Counted from the first letter of the stretch, positions 22,138 through 30,376 are shown. The stretch is DNA of 33,878 nucleotides from DASXRA01 sp036506155 (GCA_036506155.1 DASXSF010000065.1:1-33878), one strand, 5' to 3'. Notes: generated from the letters alone by a model not told the origin. A program made the numbers and translations.

Positions 22138-22714
22138 ACGCGAGATTGTCGCGTCCGCACCAGTCGAGCATCGCAGGCCACGGCCCGAATCCCGCCTCGA
22201 CGTTGATGTGCCGCGTTCCGGGCAGCACCGTGGTCGCCATCTTGAGCGTCCGGCCGTACGCCAGTGCGGCGCCCTCTGGGCAGTACGGGTCGTCGTCCGA
22301 GCAGACCAGCACGGTGCCGTCCGCTGCGTGGCGCACCAGGTCGACGGAAAGCGGTACGGGGAGGAACGGCGCCAACTCGGGCACCGGGGTCCGTGGCGAC
22401 GGCGGCGCGACCAGGACCACCCGGGCCGGCCGTGGTCCGGCACCGGCCCGCACATGGTGCAGCCAGAGCAGCACACCTAGGGAGTGGCATACCACGTCGA
22501 ATCCGTCGTCCGGCAGGCCGTCGAGCGCGGCATCCAGCGCGCTGAGCCACGACGAGAGCTGCGGCGTAGCCGCATCAGGTAGCGACGGGTAGCACACCTC
22601 GCGGCCCGCGTCCGAAAGTCGCGCCGCCAGCCACGTCTGCCAGTGCGACGGTTCGTTGCCCTGCCAGCCGTGCAGGATGACGGTCGGGACGGTACGGGTC
22701 GGCCGGCGCGGCAC
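22127..22714 (-). CDS. RBBP9/YdeN-type serine hydrolase
   Basis: A 195-aa alpha/beta hydrolase. The N-terminal strand and oxyanion region is TVILHGWQGNEPSHWQTWL. The nucleophile is Ser78 in CHSLGV (GxSxG variant with Cys-His first), the acid is probably Asp140 or Asp141 in CSDDDPYCP, and the general base is His169 in GTRHINVEAGFGPWP. The complete triad suggests an active enzyme. Substrate is unknown. It starts with GTG at 22714, nearly back-to-back with the methyltransferase (about 23 bp between starts). Confidence 0.88.
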   Translation of the reverse strand: MPRRPTRTVPTVILHGWQGNEPSHWQTWLAARLSDAGREVCYPSLPDAATPQLSSWLSALDAALDGLPDDGFDVVCHSLGVLLWLHHVRAGAGPRPARVVLVAPPSPRTPVPELAPFLPVPLSVDLVRHAADGTVLVCSDDDPYCPEGAALAYGRTLKMATTVLPGTRHINVEAGFGPWPAMLDWCGRDNLAFTG

Positions 22715-22724
22715 GAGGTCAGGC

Positions 22725-22730
22725 TAGCGT
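22725..22730 (+). promoter_or_regulatory. -10 hexamer for leaderless methyltransferase mRNA
   Basis: TAGCGT fits TANNNT and ends 7 nt before ATG 22738. Transcription would begin at or next to the ATG. No -35 was recognised. Confidence 0.4.
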
Positions 22731-22737
22731 GGCGGGC

Positions 22738-23391
22738 ATGAGCGACGCGGTGCGCGCGAGCTACGATGCCGTGGCCGGCGAGTACGAGAAGCGGATCGCC
22801 GGTGAGCTGGCCGGCAAGCCTCTCGACCGGGCGCTACTGGCGGCGTTCGCGGAGTTGGTGCCACCCGAACTGCCGGTCGGCGACATTGGCTGCGGCCCCG
22901 GGCACGTAGCGGGCCACCTGGCCGAGCTAGGTTGCGACACAGTGGGGATCGACCTGTCGCCGGCGATGGTCGACATTGCCCGGCGGTGCTATCCGCAGCT
23001 CAGCTTCCAGACAGCGTCGATGCTCGAGCTCCCGGTCGCGGACGACGCCTGGGGCGGCGCGGTCGCGATGTACTCGATCATCCACTTCTCCGGGCAGGAG
23101 CGGCGCGCTGCGTGCCGCGAGTTGGGCCGGGTCGTTCGGCCCGGTGGCACCGTCATGATCGCGTTCCACGTCAGCGACCCGGCACACGAGCCGGGCGACG
23201 CGATCGACGAGGACGAGTTCCTCGGCCAGCGCGTCCGGTTGACGATGCACTTCCTGCGGCCCGACGACGTCGCGGCCGATCTTCAAGCGTCCGGCTTCGC
23301 CGAGACGGCGCGGGTGCTGCGCGAGCCCGACCCGGCAGTCGAGTACCCGTCCCGGCGCTGCTACCTGATAGCGCGCCGCGCGGGACACTAG
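22738..23391 (+). CDS. Class I SAM-dependent methyltransferase
   Basis: A 217-aa Methyltransf_11-type enzyme. It begins with the common helix VRASYDAVAGEYEKRI. Motif I is GDIGCGPGHVAGHLA (48-62), the acidic loop binding SAM ribose is VGIDLSPAMVDIA, and the post-I region includes PVADDAWGGAVAMYSIIHF and ELGRVVRPGGTVMIAFH. Substrate is unknown. ATG 22738 is preferred over GTG 22729 because the -10 hexamer TAGCGT overlaps the latter. The stop lies 4 nt before the MoxR gene. Confidence 0.88.
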   Translation: MSDAVRASYDAVAGEYEKRIAGELAGKPLDRALLAAFAELVPPELPVGDIGCGPGHVAGHLAELGCDTVGIDLSPAMVDIARRCYPQLSFQTASMLELPVADDAWGGAVAMYSIIHFSGQERRAACRELGRVVRPGGTVMIAFHVSDPAHEPGDAIDEDEFLGQRVRLTMHFLRPDDVAADLQASGFAETARVLREPDPAVEYPSRRCYLIARRAGH

Positions 23392-23395
23392 ACAT

Positions 23396-24262
23396 GTGAA
23401 CCCACAGGCCGCCAGCCCGCAGGCGCTGGCTGAGGCCCTCGAGCGCACCGGCTACCTGCCCGACGAGGGGCTCGCCACCGCGGCGTTCCTGGCGCTTTCG
23501 ATGCATCGGCCGCTGTTCCTCGAGGGCGACGCCGGCGTCGGCAAGACGAGCCTGGCCGGGGCGCTCGCGGAGGTGCTCGATGCGCCGCTGGTGCGGTTGC
23601 AGTGTTACGAGGGCATCGACGCGGCGCAGGCGCTCTACGACTGGGACTTCCCACGCCAGGTGCTGCACCTGCGCGCCGCCGAGGGCCGTGATCCGGACGA
23701 GCTCGAGCGGTCGCTGTACGACCGGCGCTTCCTCGTCGCGCGGCCGATCCTGCAGGCGATCGAGCAGGCGCCGTGCGTGCTGCTCATCGACGAGATCGAC
23801 CGCGCCGACGACGAGTTCGAGGCGTTCCTTCTGGAGGTGCTGGCCGAGAACGCCGTGACGATTCCGGAGATCGGCACGATTCGCGCGGAGACCCCGCCGC
23901 TGGTCGTGCTGACGTCCAACCGAACTCGCGAGGTGCACGACGCGTTGAAGCGGCGCTGCCTCTACCACTGGCTACCGCACCCGTCCTACGAGCGCGAGGT
24001 GGCGATCCTGCAGCGGCGGCTGCCGGAGGTCGCCGAACGGCTGGCCCGCGACGTCGCCCGGGTCACCGCCCGGCTGCGCGAAGCCGACCTGCTCAAGCCG
24101 CCTGGGGTGGCCGAGTCGCTCGACTGGGCGCTGGCGCTGCACCTGCTCGGCGCCCGGTCTCTGGATGCCGACAACGCTGCCGCGACGCTGGGAGCGGTGC
24201 TGAAGTACCACGAGGACGCGGTGCGCGCACGGGCGACGGTGCTCGCCGAGCTGACCGGATGA
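23396..24262 (+). CDS. MoxR-type AAA+ ATPase (CoxD-like)
   Basis: A 288-aa AAA+ ATPase. Walker A is GDAGVGKTS (44-52), Walker B is LLIDEIDRAD (129-138), and sensor-1-like and arginine motifs are LTSNRTREVHDALKRRC. The pre-sensor region IPEIGTIRAETPPLVVLTSN is typical of the MoxR/CoxD branch. In Oligotropha, CoxD helps load the Cu-S-Mo site of CO dehydrogenase, and MoxR proteins with VWA partners act as maturation chaperones. It is coupled by ATGA overlap to the VWA gene. Role here is inferred as maturation of the downstream Mo-hydroxylase. GTG 23396. Confidence 0.92.
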   Translation: MNPQAASPQALAEALERTGYLPDEGLATAAFLALSMHRPLFLEGDAGVGKTSLAGALAEVLDAPLVRLQCYEGIDAAQALYDWDFPRQVLHLRAAEGRDPDELERSLYDRRFLVARPILQAIEQAPCVLLIDEIDRADDEFEAFLLEVLAENAVTIPEIGTIRAETPPLVVLTSNRTREVHDALKRRCLYHWLPHPSYEREVAILQRRLPEVAERLARDVARVTARLREADLLKPPGVAESLDWALALHLLGARSLDADNAAATLGAVLKYHEDAVRARATVLAELTG

Positions 24263-25353
24263 CCGCTTCGGCCCTCGGCATCGTGCTGGGCTTTGCCCGG
24301 ACGCTGCGGCACGCCGGCGTGCCGGCCACGCCCGACCGCGTCCAGGCCATGATCACGGCCCTGGATCACCTTGACGTGGCATCGCCCGTCGACACGTACT
24401 GGGCCGGCCGGCTGACCCTGTGCGGCGACCCGGCCGACCTCGCCCGATACGACGCCGCGTTTGCCGCATACTTCGGCGGGGTGCCGATAGTGCGCCCACC
24501 GCGGGTGGTCACGCAGCTGCGCGCCGTCCCGCTCGATGTGGACGAGGACGAGGGCAGCGGCGAGGGTGGCGACGCACGGCTGGCCGGGCGGGCGAGCCGG
24601 CAGGAGGTGTTGCGCCACCGTGACCTCGCTGGGCTCAGCGCCGCCGAGCGCGACGAGGTCCGCCGGATGCTCGCTCTGCTCGCGCCGCGCGTGGGGCGCC
24701 GCCGTACCCGTAGGTATGGCCGAGCGCGGAACGGCAGGGTCGACCTGGAGCGGACGGTGCGCCGGATGCTGCGGCAGGGCGGCGAGCCGACCCGCCTCGC
24801 CCATCGCGCCCGGCGGCGCAAGCCGCGCCGGCTGGTCGTGCTCGCCGATGTGAGCGGCTCGATGGAGCCGTACGCGGACGCGGTGCTCCGCTTCGCGCAC
24901 GCCGCGGTGCGTGCCGCGCCGTTCAACACCGAGGTGTTCACGCTCGGGACGCGGCTCACGCGGATCACCCGGGAGCTGCGGGCCCGGGACCCGGATGCCG
25001 CACTGCGCGCTGCCACGGCAGCCATCCCGGACTGGAGCGGAGGCACCCGGCTCGGGGACGCGCTCAAGGTCTTCCTGGACCAGTGGGGGCAGCGGGGCGT
25101 CGCCCGTGGCGCGGTCGTCGTCCTCTGCTCGGACGGCTGGGAGCGTGGCGACCCCACACAGCTCGGCGCGCAGGTGGCCCGGCTGGCCCGCCTAGCGCAC
25201 GCCGTCGTCTGGGTGAATCCGCACAAAGGCAAGCCGGGATATGAGCCGATCACCGGCGGCATGGTCGCCGCACTCCCACACATCGACCACCTGGTCGCCG
25301 GGCACAGCCTCGCCGCCTTCGAGCAGCTGGCGCAGATCATCGCGGAGGCTTGA
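24259..25353 (+). CDS. VWA-domain protein (CoxE-like)
   Basis: A 364-aa partner of the MoxR ATPase. The von Willebrand A domain occupies about 190-364, with a complete MIDAS: DVSGSM (Asp197, Ser199, Ser201), Thr263 in GGTRLGDAL and Asp292 in CSDGWERGD. The N-terminal half is Arg-rich with an acidic patch DVDEDEGSGEGGD (93-105). CoxE-type proteins occur next to CoxD in molybdenum-hydroxylase clusters. ATG 24259 overlaps the previous stop by 4 nt. It is separated from the small-subunit gene by 58 nt that contain a perfect palindrome. Confidence 0.92.
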   Translation: MTASALGIVLGFARTLRHAGVPATPDRVQAMITALDHLDVASPVDTYWAGRLTLCGDPADLARYDAAFAAYFGGVPIVRPPRVVTQLRAVPLDVDEDEGSGEGGDARLAGRASRQEVLRHRDLAGLSAAERDEVRRMLALLAPRVGRRRTRRYGRARNGRVDLERTVRRMLRQGGEPTRLAHRARRRKPRRLVVLADVSGSMEPYADAVLRFAHAAVRAAPFNTEVFTLGTRLTRITRELRARDPDAALRAATAAIPDWSGGTRLGDALKVFLDQWGQRGVARGAVVVLCSDGWERGDPTQLGAQVARLARLAHAVVWVNPHKGKPGYEPITGGMVAALPHIDHLVAGHSLAAFEQLAQIIAEA

Positions 25354-25372
25354 CCCGCCGCGCTCCGGGGGC

Positions 25373-25391
25373 TTGTGTGGTGACCACACAA
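25373..25391. promoter_or_regulatory. Perfect 19-bp palindrome, putative operator
   Basis: TTGTGTGGT-G-ACCACACAA has 9-bp arms around one central base. A 1-nt loop argues against an RNA hairpin and for binding of a dimeric repressor or activator. The shape loosely resembles FadR-branch GntR sites (T-GT-N-AC-A). It ends 20 bp before the small-subunit ATG. No regulator gene is adjacent. Confidence 0.6.
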
Positions 25392-25411
25392 CCTCATGCG
25401 CGGGAGGTCCA

Positions 25412-25885
25412 ATGACGCAGGTCGACGTGAAAGTGGACGGGGTCGCGTACCGGGACGACGTCGAGCCCAGGACGCTGCTCGTGCACTACCTCCGAGAGCA
25501 GCTCGGCAAGGTCGGGACCGTGGTGGGCTGCGACACCAGCAACTGCGGGGCGTGCACCGTCCTACTGGACGGGCGAAGCGTCAAAAGCTGCTCGGTGCTT
25601 GCGGTGCAGGCCGATGGTCGCGAGGTCACCACGATCGAGGGACTCTCCGGCGCGGACGGCGCGCTGCATCCGGTGCAGCAGGCCTTCCACGACGAGCACG
25701 CACTGCAGTGCGGGTATTGCACGCCGGGGATGATCATGGCTGCCTGTGACTTGCTGCGCGACAACCCCGACCCGAGCGAGACCGAAGTACGCGAGGGTAT
25801 CGAGGGCAACCTGTGCAGGTGTACCGGCTACCAGAACATCGTCCGGGCCGTGCAGAGGGCCGCGAAAGCGACGGTGACGTCATGA
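25412..25885 (+). CDS. coxS: Molybdenum hydroxylase small (2x[2Fe-2S]) subunit
   Basis: A 157-aa iron-sulfur electron-transfer subunit of the xanthine oxidase/CO dehydrogenase family. The plant-type [2Fe-2S] cluster has Cys40, Cys45, Cys48 and Cys60 (GCDTSNCGACTV...SC). The second cluster has Cys100, Cys103, Cys135 and Cys137 (QCGYC...LCRC), with Gln99 positioned to touch the molybdopterin. ATG 25412 follows GGGAGG (25402-25407). It is coupled to the large subunit by ATGA overlap. The symbol reflects family naming, not proven CO oxidation. Confidence 0.96.
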   Translation: MTQVDVKVDGVAYRDDVEPRTLLVHYLREQLGKVGTVVGCDTSNCGACTVLLDGRSVKSCSVLAVQADGREVTTIEGLSGADGALHPVQQAFHDEHALQCGYCTPGMIMAACDLLRDNPDPSETEVREGIEGNLCRCTGYQNIVRAVQRAAKATVTS

Positions 25886-28257
25886 CTGCCACGGCAGAAC
25901 GTCCCGCCGAGATCGGGCAGGCCCGCAGGCGCAAGGAGGATGCGCGCCTTGTTACCGGCCGCACCATGTGGACCGACAACCTGACGCTGCCAGGCATGCT
26001 GCACATGGCGATCCTGCACAGCCCCGTGGCGCACGCGCGGATCACACGCATCGATGTGTCGGGCGCGCGGCAACGACCCGGCGTCGTCGCGGCGTTCTCC
26101 GGACAGGACTTCAAAGACGTCCAGGGCACGATCCCGTGCGCGTGGCCGGTCACGGAGGACACGGTCGTTCCGAACCATCCGAGCATCGCCGTCGACCAGG
26201 TCAACCACGTCGGCGAGTCGGTAGCGGTGGTCGTCGCCCGGTCGAAGGCCGAAGCGCAGGACGCCCTCGAGGCGATCGACATCGAGTACGAGCCGCTGCC
26301 GCCCGTGCTGGACATGGAGGCCGCACTGGCCGACGGTGCACCGCTCGTGCACCCGGACTTGTCGTCGAACAAGTCCTTCACCTGGGAGTTCGAGTCGGGC
26401 TCGGCCGGCACCGGGCGTGCCATCGACGACGTGCTGCGCGACGCCGACGTAACGGTGACGCGGCGGTTCCGCCAGCAGCGCCTCATCCCGGCATTCTTGG
26501 AGCCCCGCTCCACAGTCGTGCAGCCCCAGGGCGAGGGCGTCACGGTCTGGTCGTCCACGCAGGTGCCGCACGTGCTGCGGACGTTGATGTCGTTGTCGCT
26601 GGGCATCCCCGAGCACAAGCTGCGGGTGATCGCGCCCGACGTCGGCGGCGGCTTCGGCGGCAAGCTGCAGGTCACGCCCGAGGAGTTCTTGACCACGCTC
26701 GTCGCCCGCCGGCTGGGCAAGCCGGTCAAGTACACCGAGTCGCGGTCCGAGTTGATGATGAGCGGGCACCACGGCCGCGACCAGATCCAGGACGTCACGA
26801 TCACCGCCACGCGCGACGGCCGGTTAACCGGCCTGGATGTGCACATCCTGGCGGACATGGGCGCCTACCTGCGGCTGATCACGCCAGGCATCCCGATCCT
26901 CGGCGCGTTCATGTACAACGGGATCTACAAGTTCGATGCGTACCGATTCGTGTGCGACGGTGTGTTCACGACGAAGACGCCCACCGACGCGGTCCGCGGC
27001 GCCGGGCGACCCGAGGCGACGTTCGCCATCGAGCGGATTGTCGACGAGTTGGCCGTTGAACTCGGCATGGACCCGATGGATCTCCGCCGAAAGAACTGGA
27101 TCACGCACGACCAGTTCCCGTTCACCACGGTCACCGGAATCACCTACGACAGCGGCAACTACGAGGCGGCGACCGACCGGGCGCTGGATTTGATCGAGTG
27201 GGACGAGCTGAAGAAAGAGCAAGCCGAGCGGCGCGCCCGGCATGACACGGTGCAGCTTGGGTTGGGCATCTCGACGTTCTCCGAGCTGTGCGGCTGGGCG
27301 CCGTCGCGGCTGCTGGGCGCCCTGCGTTACGCGGGAGGGGGCTGGGAGCAGGCAACCGTGCGGGTGCTCCCGACCGGCAAGGTCGAGGTGGTCACCGGCG
27401 CCAGCCCGCACGGCCAGGGCAACGAGACGACGTGGAGCCAGATCGTCGCCGACCGCCTCGGCGTGCCGTTTGACGACGTCGAGGTACTGCACGGTGACAC
27501 GCAGACCTCACCCCGGGGCTGGGATACCTATGGGTCGCGGTCGGCGGCGGTCGGCGCGGTGGCCGTGTCGAATGCTGCGTTGCGCGTCGTGGAAAAGGCG
27601 AAGCGGGTGGCCGCCCACCTGCTCGAAGCCAGCGAGGACGACATGGAGTTCGTCGATGGCAAATTCAGCGTGCGGGGAACGCCCGGGGCCGAGAAGACGA
27701 TCCAGGACCTGGCGTTCGAGGCGTTCGCCGCGCACGACATGCCCGAGGGCGTCGAGCCGAACCTGGACGCCGAAGCGACATTCGACCCGGTGGCCCTGTC
27801 GTTCCCGCACGGCACACACCTGTGTGCCGTCGACGTCGACACCGAAACCGGACGGGTGACAATCCGCAAGTACGTCTGCGTCGACGACGTCGGGACGGTG
27901 ATCAATCCCCTGATCGTCGAGGGCCAGGTGCATGGTGGGGTGGCGCACGGAATCGCGCAGGCGCTCTACGAAGAGGCCGTGTTCGACGACGACGGCAACC
28001 TCACGACAGGCACGCTGGTCGACTACATGGTGCCGTCCGCAGTCGACCTTCCGTCGTTCACCACCGACCGCACGGTCAGCCCGTCCACGACTAATCCCCT
28101 GGGCGTGAAAGGGGTGGGCGAGACCGGAACGATCGCGTCGACACCGGCGGTGGTGAACGCGGTCGTCGACGCGCTGCGGCCGTTCGGCGTGAACGACGTG
28201 CGAATGCCATGCACGCCGGAACGAGTGTGGCGGGCTCTGCAAGGAGGCACGCGATGA
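25882..28257 (+). CDS. coxL: Molybdenum hydroxylase large subunit, form II (CoxL-like)
   Basis: The 791-aa molybdopterin subunit. It has GGGFGGK (255-261), the active-site loop region DAVRGAGRPEA (369-379), SPHGQGNETTWSQI, and the catalytic Glu747 in GVKGVGETG. Form-I CO dehydrogenases carry AYXCSFR with the copper-binding cysteine at the loop. Here the loop reads VRGAGR, the form-II type (AYRGAGR), so the Cu-S-Mo centre cannot form. Substrate is thus uncertain: an aldehyde, N-heterocycle or other hydroxylatable molecule. ATG 25882 overlaps the small-subunit stop, and the medium subunit follows with another ATGA overlap. Confidence 0.95.
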   Translation: MTATAERPAEIGQARRRKEDARLVTGRTMWTDNLTLPGMLHMAILHSPVAHARITRIDVSGARQRPGVVAAFSGQDFKDVQGTIPCAWPVTEDTVVPNHPSIAVDQVNHVGESVAVVVARSKAEAQDALEAIDIEYEPLPPVLDMEAALADGAPLVHPDLSSNKSFTWEFESGSAGTGRAIDDVLRDADVTVTRRFRQQRLIPAFLEPRSTVVQPQGEGVTVWSSTQVPHVLRTLMSLSLGIPEHKLRVIAPDVGGGFGGKLQVTPEEFLTTLVARRLGKPVKYTESRSELMMSGHHGRDQIQDVTITATRDGRLTGLDVHILADMGAYLRLITPGIPILGAFMYNGIYKFDAYRFVCDGVFTTKTPTDAVRGAGRPEATFAIERIVDELAVELGMDPMDLRRKNWITHDQFPFTTVTGITYDSGNYEAATDRALDLIEWDELKKEQAERRARHDTVQLGLGISTFSELCGWAPSRLLGALRYAGGGWEQATVRVLPTGKVEVVTGASPHGQGNETTWSQIVADRLGVPFDDVEVLHGDTQTSPRGWDTYGSRSAAVGAVAVSNAALRVVEKAKRVAAHLLEASEDDMEFVDGKFSVRGTPGAEKTIQDLAFEAFAAHDMPEGVEPNLDAEATFDPVALSFPHGTHLCAVDVDTETGRVTIRKYVCVDDVGTVINPLIVEGQVHGGVAHGIAQALYEEAVFDDDGNLTTGTLVDYMVPSAVDLPSFTTDRTVSPSTTNPLGVKGVGETGTIASTPAVVNAVVDALRPFGVNDVRMPCTPERVWRALQGGTR

Positions 28258-29117
28258 TCCCGGCAGCGTTCGACTATGTCCGACCGTCCACAGTGGACGA
28301 TGCGGTGGCTGCCCTGGCAGCAGCCGGCGACGACGCCAAGGTGCTGGCCGGCGGGCAATCACTGTTGCCGGTGTTGCGGCTGCGGCTGTCCTACCCGTCG
28401 ACCCTCGTCGACCTGGGCCGCATCGAATCCTTGCGGGGGGTGCGCGACGACGGCGACGCGCTCGTGATCGGCGCGATGACAACACACGATGAGGTGCTGC
28501 ACGACGCGCTCGTGGCGCGACACGCCCCGCTGCTCGCGCAGGCGGCGGCGACTGTCGGCGACCGGCAGGTGCGCCACCTCGGTACGCTCGGCGGCTCGCT
28601 GTCGCACGCCGATCCCGCAGGTGACCTGCCCGACGTCGCGCTTACCCTGGACGCTTCCCTCGATGTCGTCGGTCCGTCCGGGTCGCGGACCGTCGCGGCG
28701 CATGACTTCTTCGTCGACTACCTCACCACGGTGCTCGCACCGGACGAGGTGCTGACGGCGGTGCGCGTCCCCAAGCTCGGCGCGGACTGGGCCACCCATT
28801 ACGAGAAGTTCAACCGTATGGCGCAGGCGTGGCCGATCGTCGGGGTGGCGGCGGCGGTCCGACGTTCGAACGGTTCGATCGCCGAGGCGCGGGTCGGGCT
28901 CGCCAACATGGGCTCGACGCCGCTGCGTGCGTCGGCCGTCGAGCAGGCGCTCGCCGGGGCGGACGCCTCGGCTGACGCTGTGCGGGCGGCCACCGAGCAC
29001 GCCGCCGAGGGCACCCATCCGCCGAGTGATCTCTCAGGCGGCGCCGACTATCGCGAGCACCTGGCCCGCGTGCTGACGCGGCGGGCCGTCATGGCTGCGG
29101 CGGGTATCCAGCCATGA
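28254..29117 (+). CDS. coxM: Molybdenum hydroxylase medium (FAD) subunit
   Basis: A 287-aa FAD subunit. FAD-binding signatures are AGGQSLLPVLRLR (32-44) and TLGGSLSHADPAGDLP (111-126), and a C-terminal CO_deh_flav domain continues to LTRRAVMAA. Subunit order small-large-medium is that of form-II clusters, whereas form-I clusters usually begin with the medium subunit. ATG 28254 overlaps the large-subunit stop. The stop TGA 29115-29117 overlaps a mini-ORF ATG. Confidence 0.95.
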   Translation: MIPAAFDYVRPSTVDDAVAALAAAGDDAKVLAGGQSLLPVLRLRLSYPSTLVDLGRIESLRGVRDDGDALVIGAMTTHDEVLHDALVARHAPLLAQAAATVGDRQVRHLGTLGGSLSHADPAGDLPDVALTLDASLDVVGPSGSRTVAAHDFFVDYLTTVLAPDEVLTAVRVPKLGADWATHYEKFNRMAQAWPIVGVAAAVRRSNGSIAEARVGLANMGSTPLRASAVEQALAGADASADAVRAATEHAAEGTHPPSDLSGGADYREHLARVLTRRAVMAAAGIQP

Positions 29118-29170
29118 GCGCTCGGGCCAAGAACACCCGCCGCCGCGGCGTCCAGGCGGGAGAAGACTGA
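29114..29170 (+). other. Bridging mini-ORF coxM-coxG (18 aa)
   Basis: MSARAKNTRRRGVQAGED starts on the coxM stop (ATGA) and ends on the coxG start (TGATG, 29168-29172), filling the 52-nt spacer. Its first six residues equal those of the rpsQ-rplN bridge. CCAGGCGGGA (29152-29161) also occurs in the rpsH-rplF bridge. This is the only member outside the ribosomal genes. Confidence 0.5.
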
Positions 29171-29790
29171 TGCAGCTGGAGCATTCGTTCACGGTGCCGG
29201 TCGGCATCGAGGAGGCATGGCGCGGCCTGCTCGACATCAAGCGGGTCGCGCAATGCATGCCGGGCGCCACACTCGACAGCATCGACGGTGACACGTTCAC
29301 CGGCACGGTCAAAGTGCGAGTCGGACCGATCGCGCTCCAGTACCGCGGCAAGGCGAGCTTCATCGACAAGGACGAGGCCGCGCACAGCGCCGTCATTGAC
29401 GCCCAGGGCAGCGACACCCGGGGTAACGGCACCGCGGCGGCAAAGGTGAACACGTCGCTTTTCACCGACGGCGATCAGACTCGCGTCGACGTCGTCACCG
29501 ACCTGTCGATCACCGGCAAGCCCGCGCAGTTCGGCCGCGGCGTGATCGCCGACGTGAGCAACAAGCTGATAGGGCAGTTCGCGGAATGCCTGGCCGGGCA
29601 ACTGAGCGGGATACCCGAGTCGACCGCAGAGTCGTCTGCTGCCGGGACGCCGGCCGGGGCGACGCAGACGGCCGAGGCGAAGCCGATCAACCTGGTCCGC
29701 ACGGCCGGCCCGGCGGTCGCGAAGCGGGCTGTGCCACCGCTCATCCTGCTCATCCTGCTGTTCGTCGTGCTCCGGCGCTGGAGGCATTAA
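29170..29790 (+). CDS. coxG: CoxG-like SRPBCC protein with C-terminal membrane anchor
   Basis: A 206-aa protein. Residues 1-145 form a CoxG/SRPBCC (START-like) fold (MQLEHSFTVPVGIEEAWRGLLDIKRVAQCMPGATL, then TGTVKVRVGPIALQYRGKA). Residues 148-185 are an Ala/Thr-rich linker. Residues 188-201 are a single hydrophobic helix (VPPLILLILLFVVL) closed by RRWRH, a tail anchor. CoxG proteins recruit CO dehydrogenase to the membrane and have been linked to quinone delivery. By analogy this one may connect the hydroxylase to the respiratory chain. Confidence 0.92.
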   Translation: MQLEHSFTVPVGIEEAWRGLLDIKRVAQCMPGATLDSIDGDTFTGTVKVRVGPIALQYRGKASFIDKDEAAHSAVIDAQGSDTRGNGTAAAKVNTSLFTDGDQTRVDVVTDLSITGKPAQFGRGVIADVSNKLIGQFAECLAGQLSGIPESTAESSAAGTPAGATQTAEAKPINLVRTAGPAVAKRAVPPLILLILLFVVLRRWRH

Positions 29791-29795
29791 AGGGC

Positions 29796-30359
29796 ATGCT
29801 CCTCGCTTCGTTCGTCACCGTCATCGGAACCGATCAGGCGACGAAGTGGTGGGCCTGGCGCCACGTCAGCGGCGCGTTCGTCAACACCGGCGGCTACATC
29901 CTGCTCGGACGAGCCCGCTGGTGGTTCGCCGACCCTGTTATCGGCGCACTGGCCGACGTGGTGGGTAGCGCGCTCGTCGCGGTTGCCGTGTGCTGGCTGC
30001 TGCGTCCGCGTTCGGCCGCCGCGCGGCTCGGCGGGGCGCTGGTCGCCGCGGGATGGGCCAGCAACATTCTGGATCGGCTCGGCGCGCACCGCTTCACGGC
30101 ACCGGGCAGCGCACGCGGCGTCGTCGACTTCATCCCGGGCGGCGGACCGGGTCGGCACAACGTCGCGGACCTGTGCATCGTCGTCGGCCTGATGCTGCTC
30201 GGCTGGGTGCTGATCCGCCGCCTGCGGGGCCGCGCGCCGATCGCGGTGCGGCCCCCGAGCCTGCGCGAGGGCGTCGTCGTGCTCGCGGTCACTGCGCTGG
30301 CGGCCGCGCTGGCCGCCGGCAGCGCGATCGACCACGCCGGCCGCTACGCGCCCGGGTGA
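29796..30359 (+). CDS. Signal peptidase II (LspA)-like membrane protein
   Basis: A 187-aa polytopic protein with LspA landmarks: DQATKWWA (13-20), NTGGYILLG (30-38, in place of the usual N-x-G-A-A-F), SNILDR (89-94), GVVDFIPGG (108-116) and HNVADLCIVVG (121-131). Asp93 and Asp125 match the catalytic aspartates. LspA cleaves prolipoprotein signal peptides. The altered NTGGY motif and the additional C-terminal helix (159-177) suggest a divergent paralogue. ATG 29796 lies 5 nt after coxG, so it is probably in the same transcript. A housekeeping lspA would be expected elsewhere. It converges with the FAD oxidase (17 nt apart). Confidence 0.8.
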   Translation: MLLASFVTVIGTDQATKWWAWRHVSGAFVNTGGYILLGRARWWFADPVIGALADVVGSALVAVAVCWLLRPRSAAARLGGALVAAGWASNILDRLGAHRFTAPGSARGVVDFIPGGGPGRHNVADLCIVVGLMLLGWVLIRRLRGRAPIAVRPPSLREGVVVLAVTALAAALAAGSAIDHAGRYAPG

Positions 30360-30376
30360 TGCCTACGGAGAGCGCG

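Noticed and set aside
25412..29117. Calling the cluster an aerobic (form I) CO dehydrogenase
   Set aside because: The form-I active-site motif with its cysteine is absent and VRGAGR is present. Subunit order is also form-II-like.
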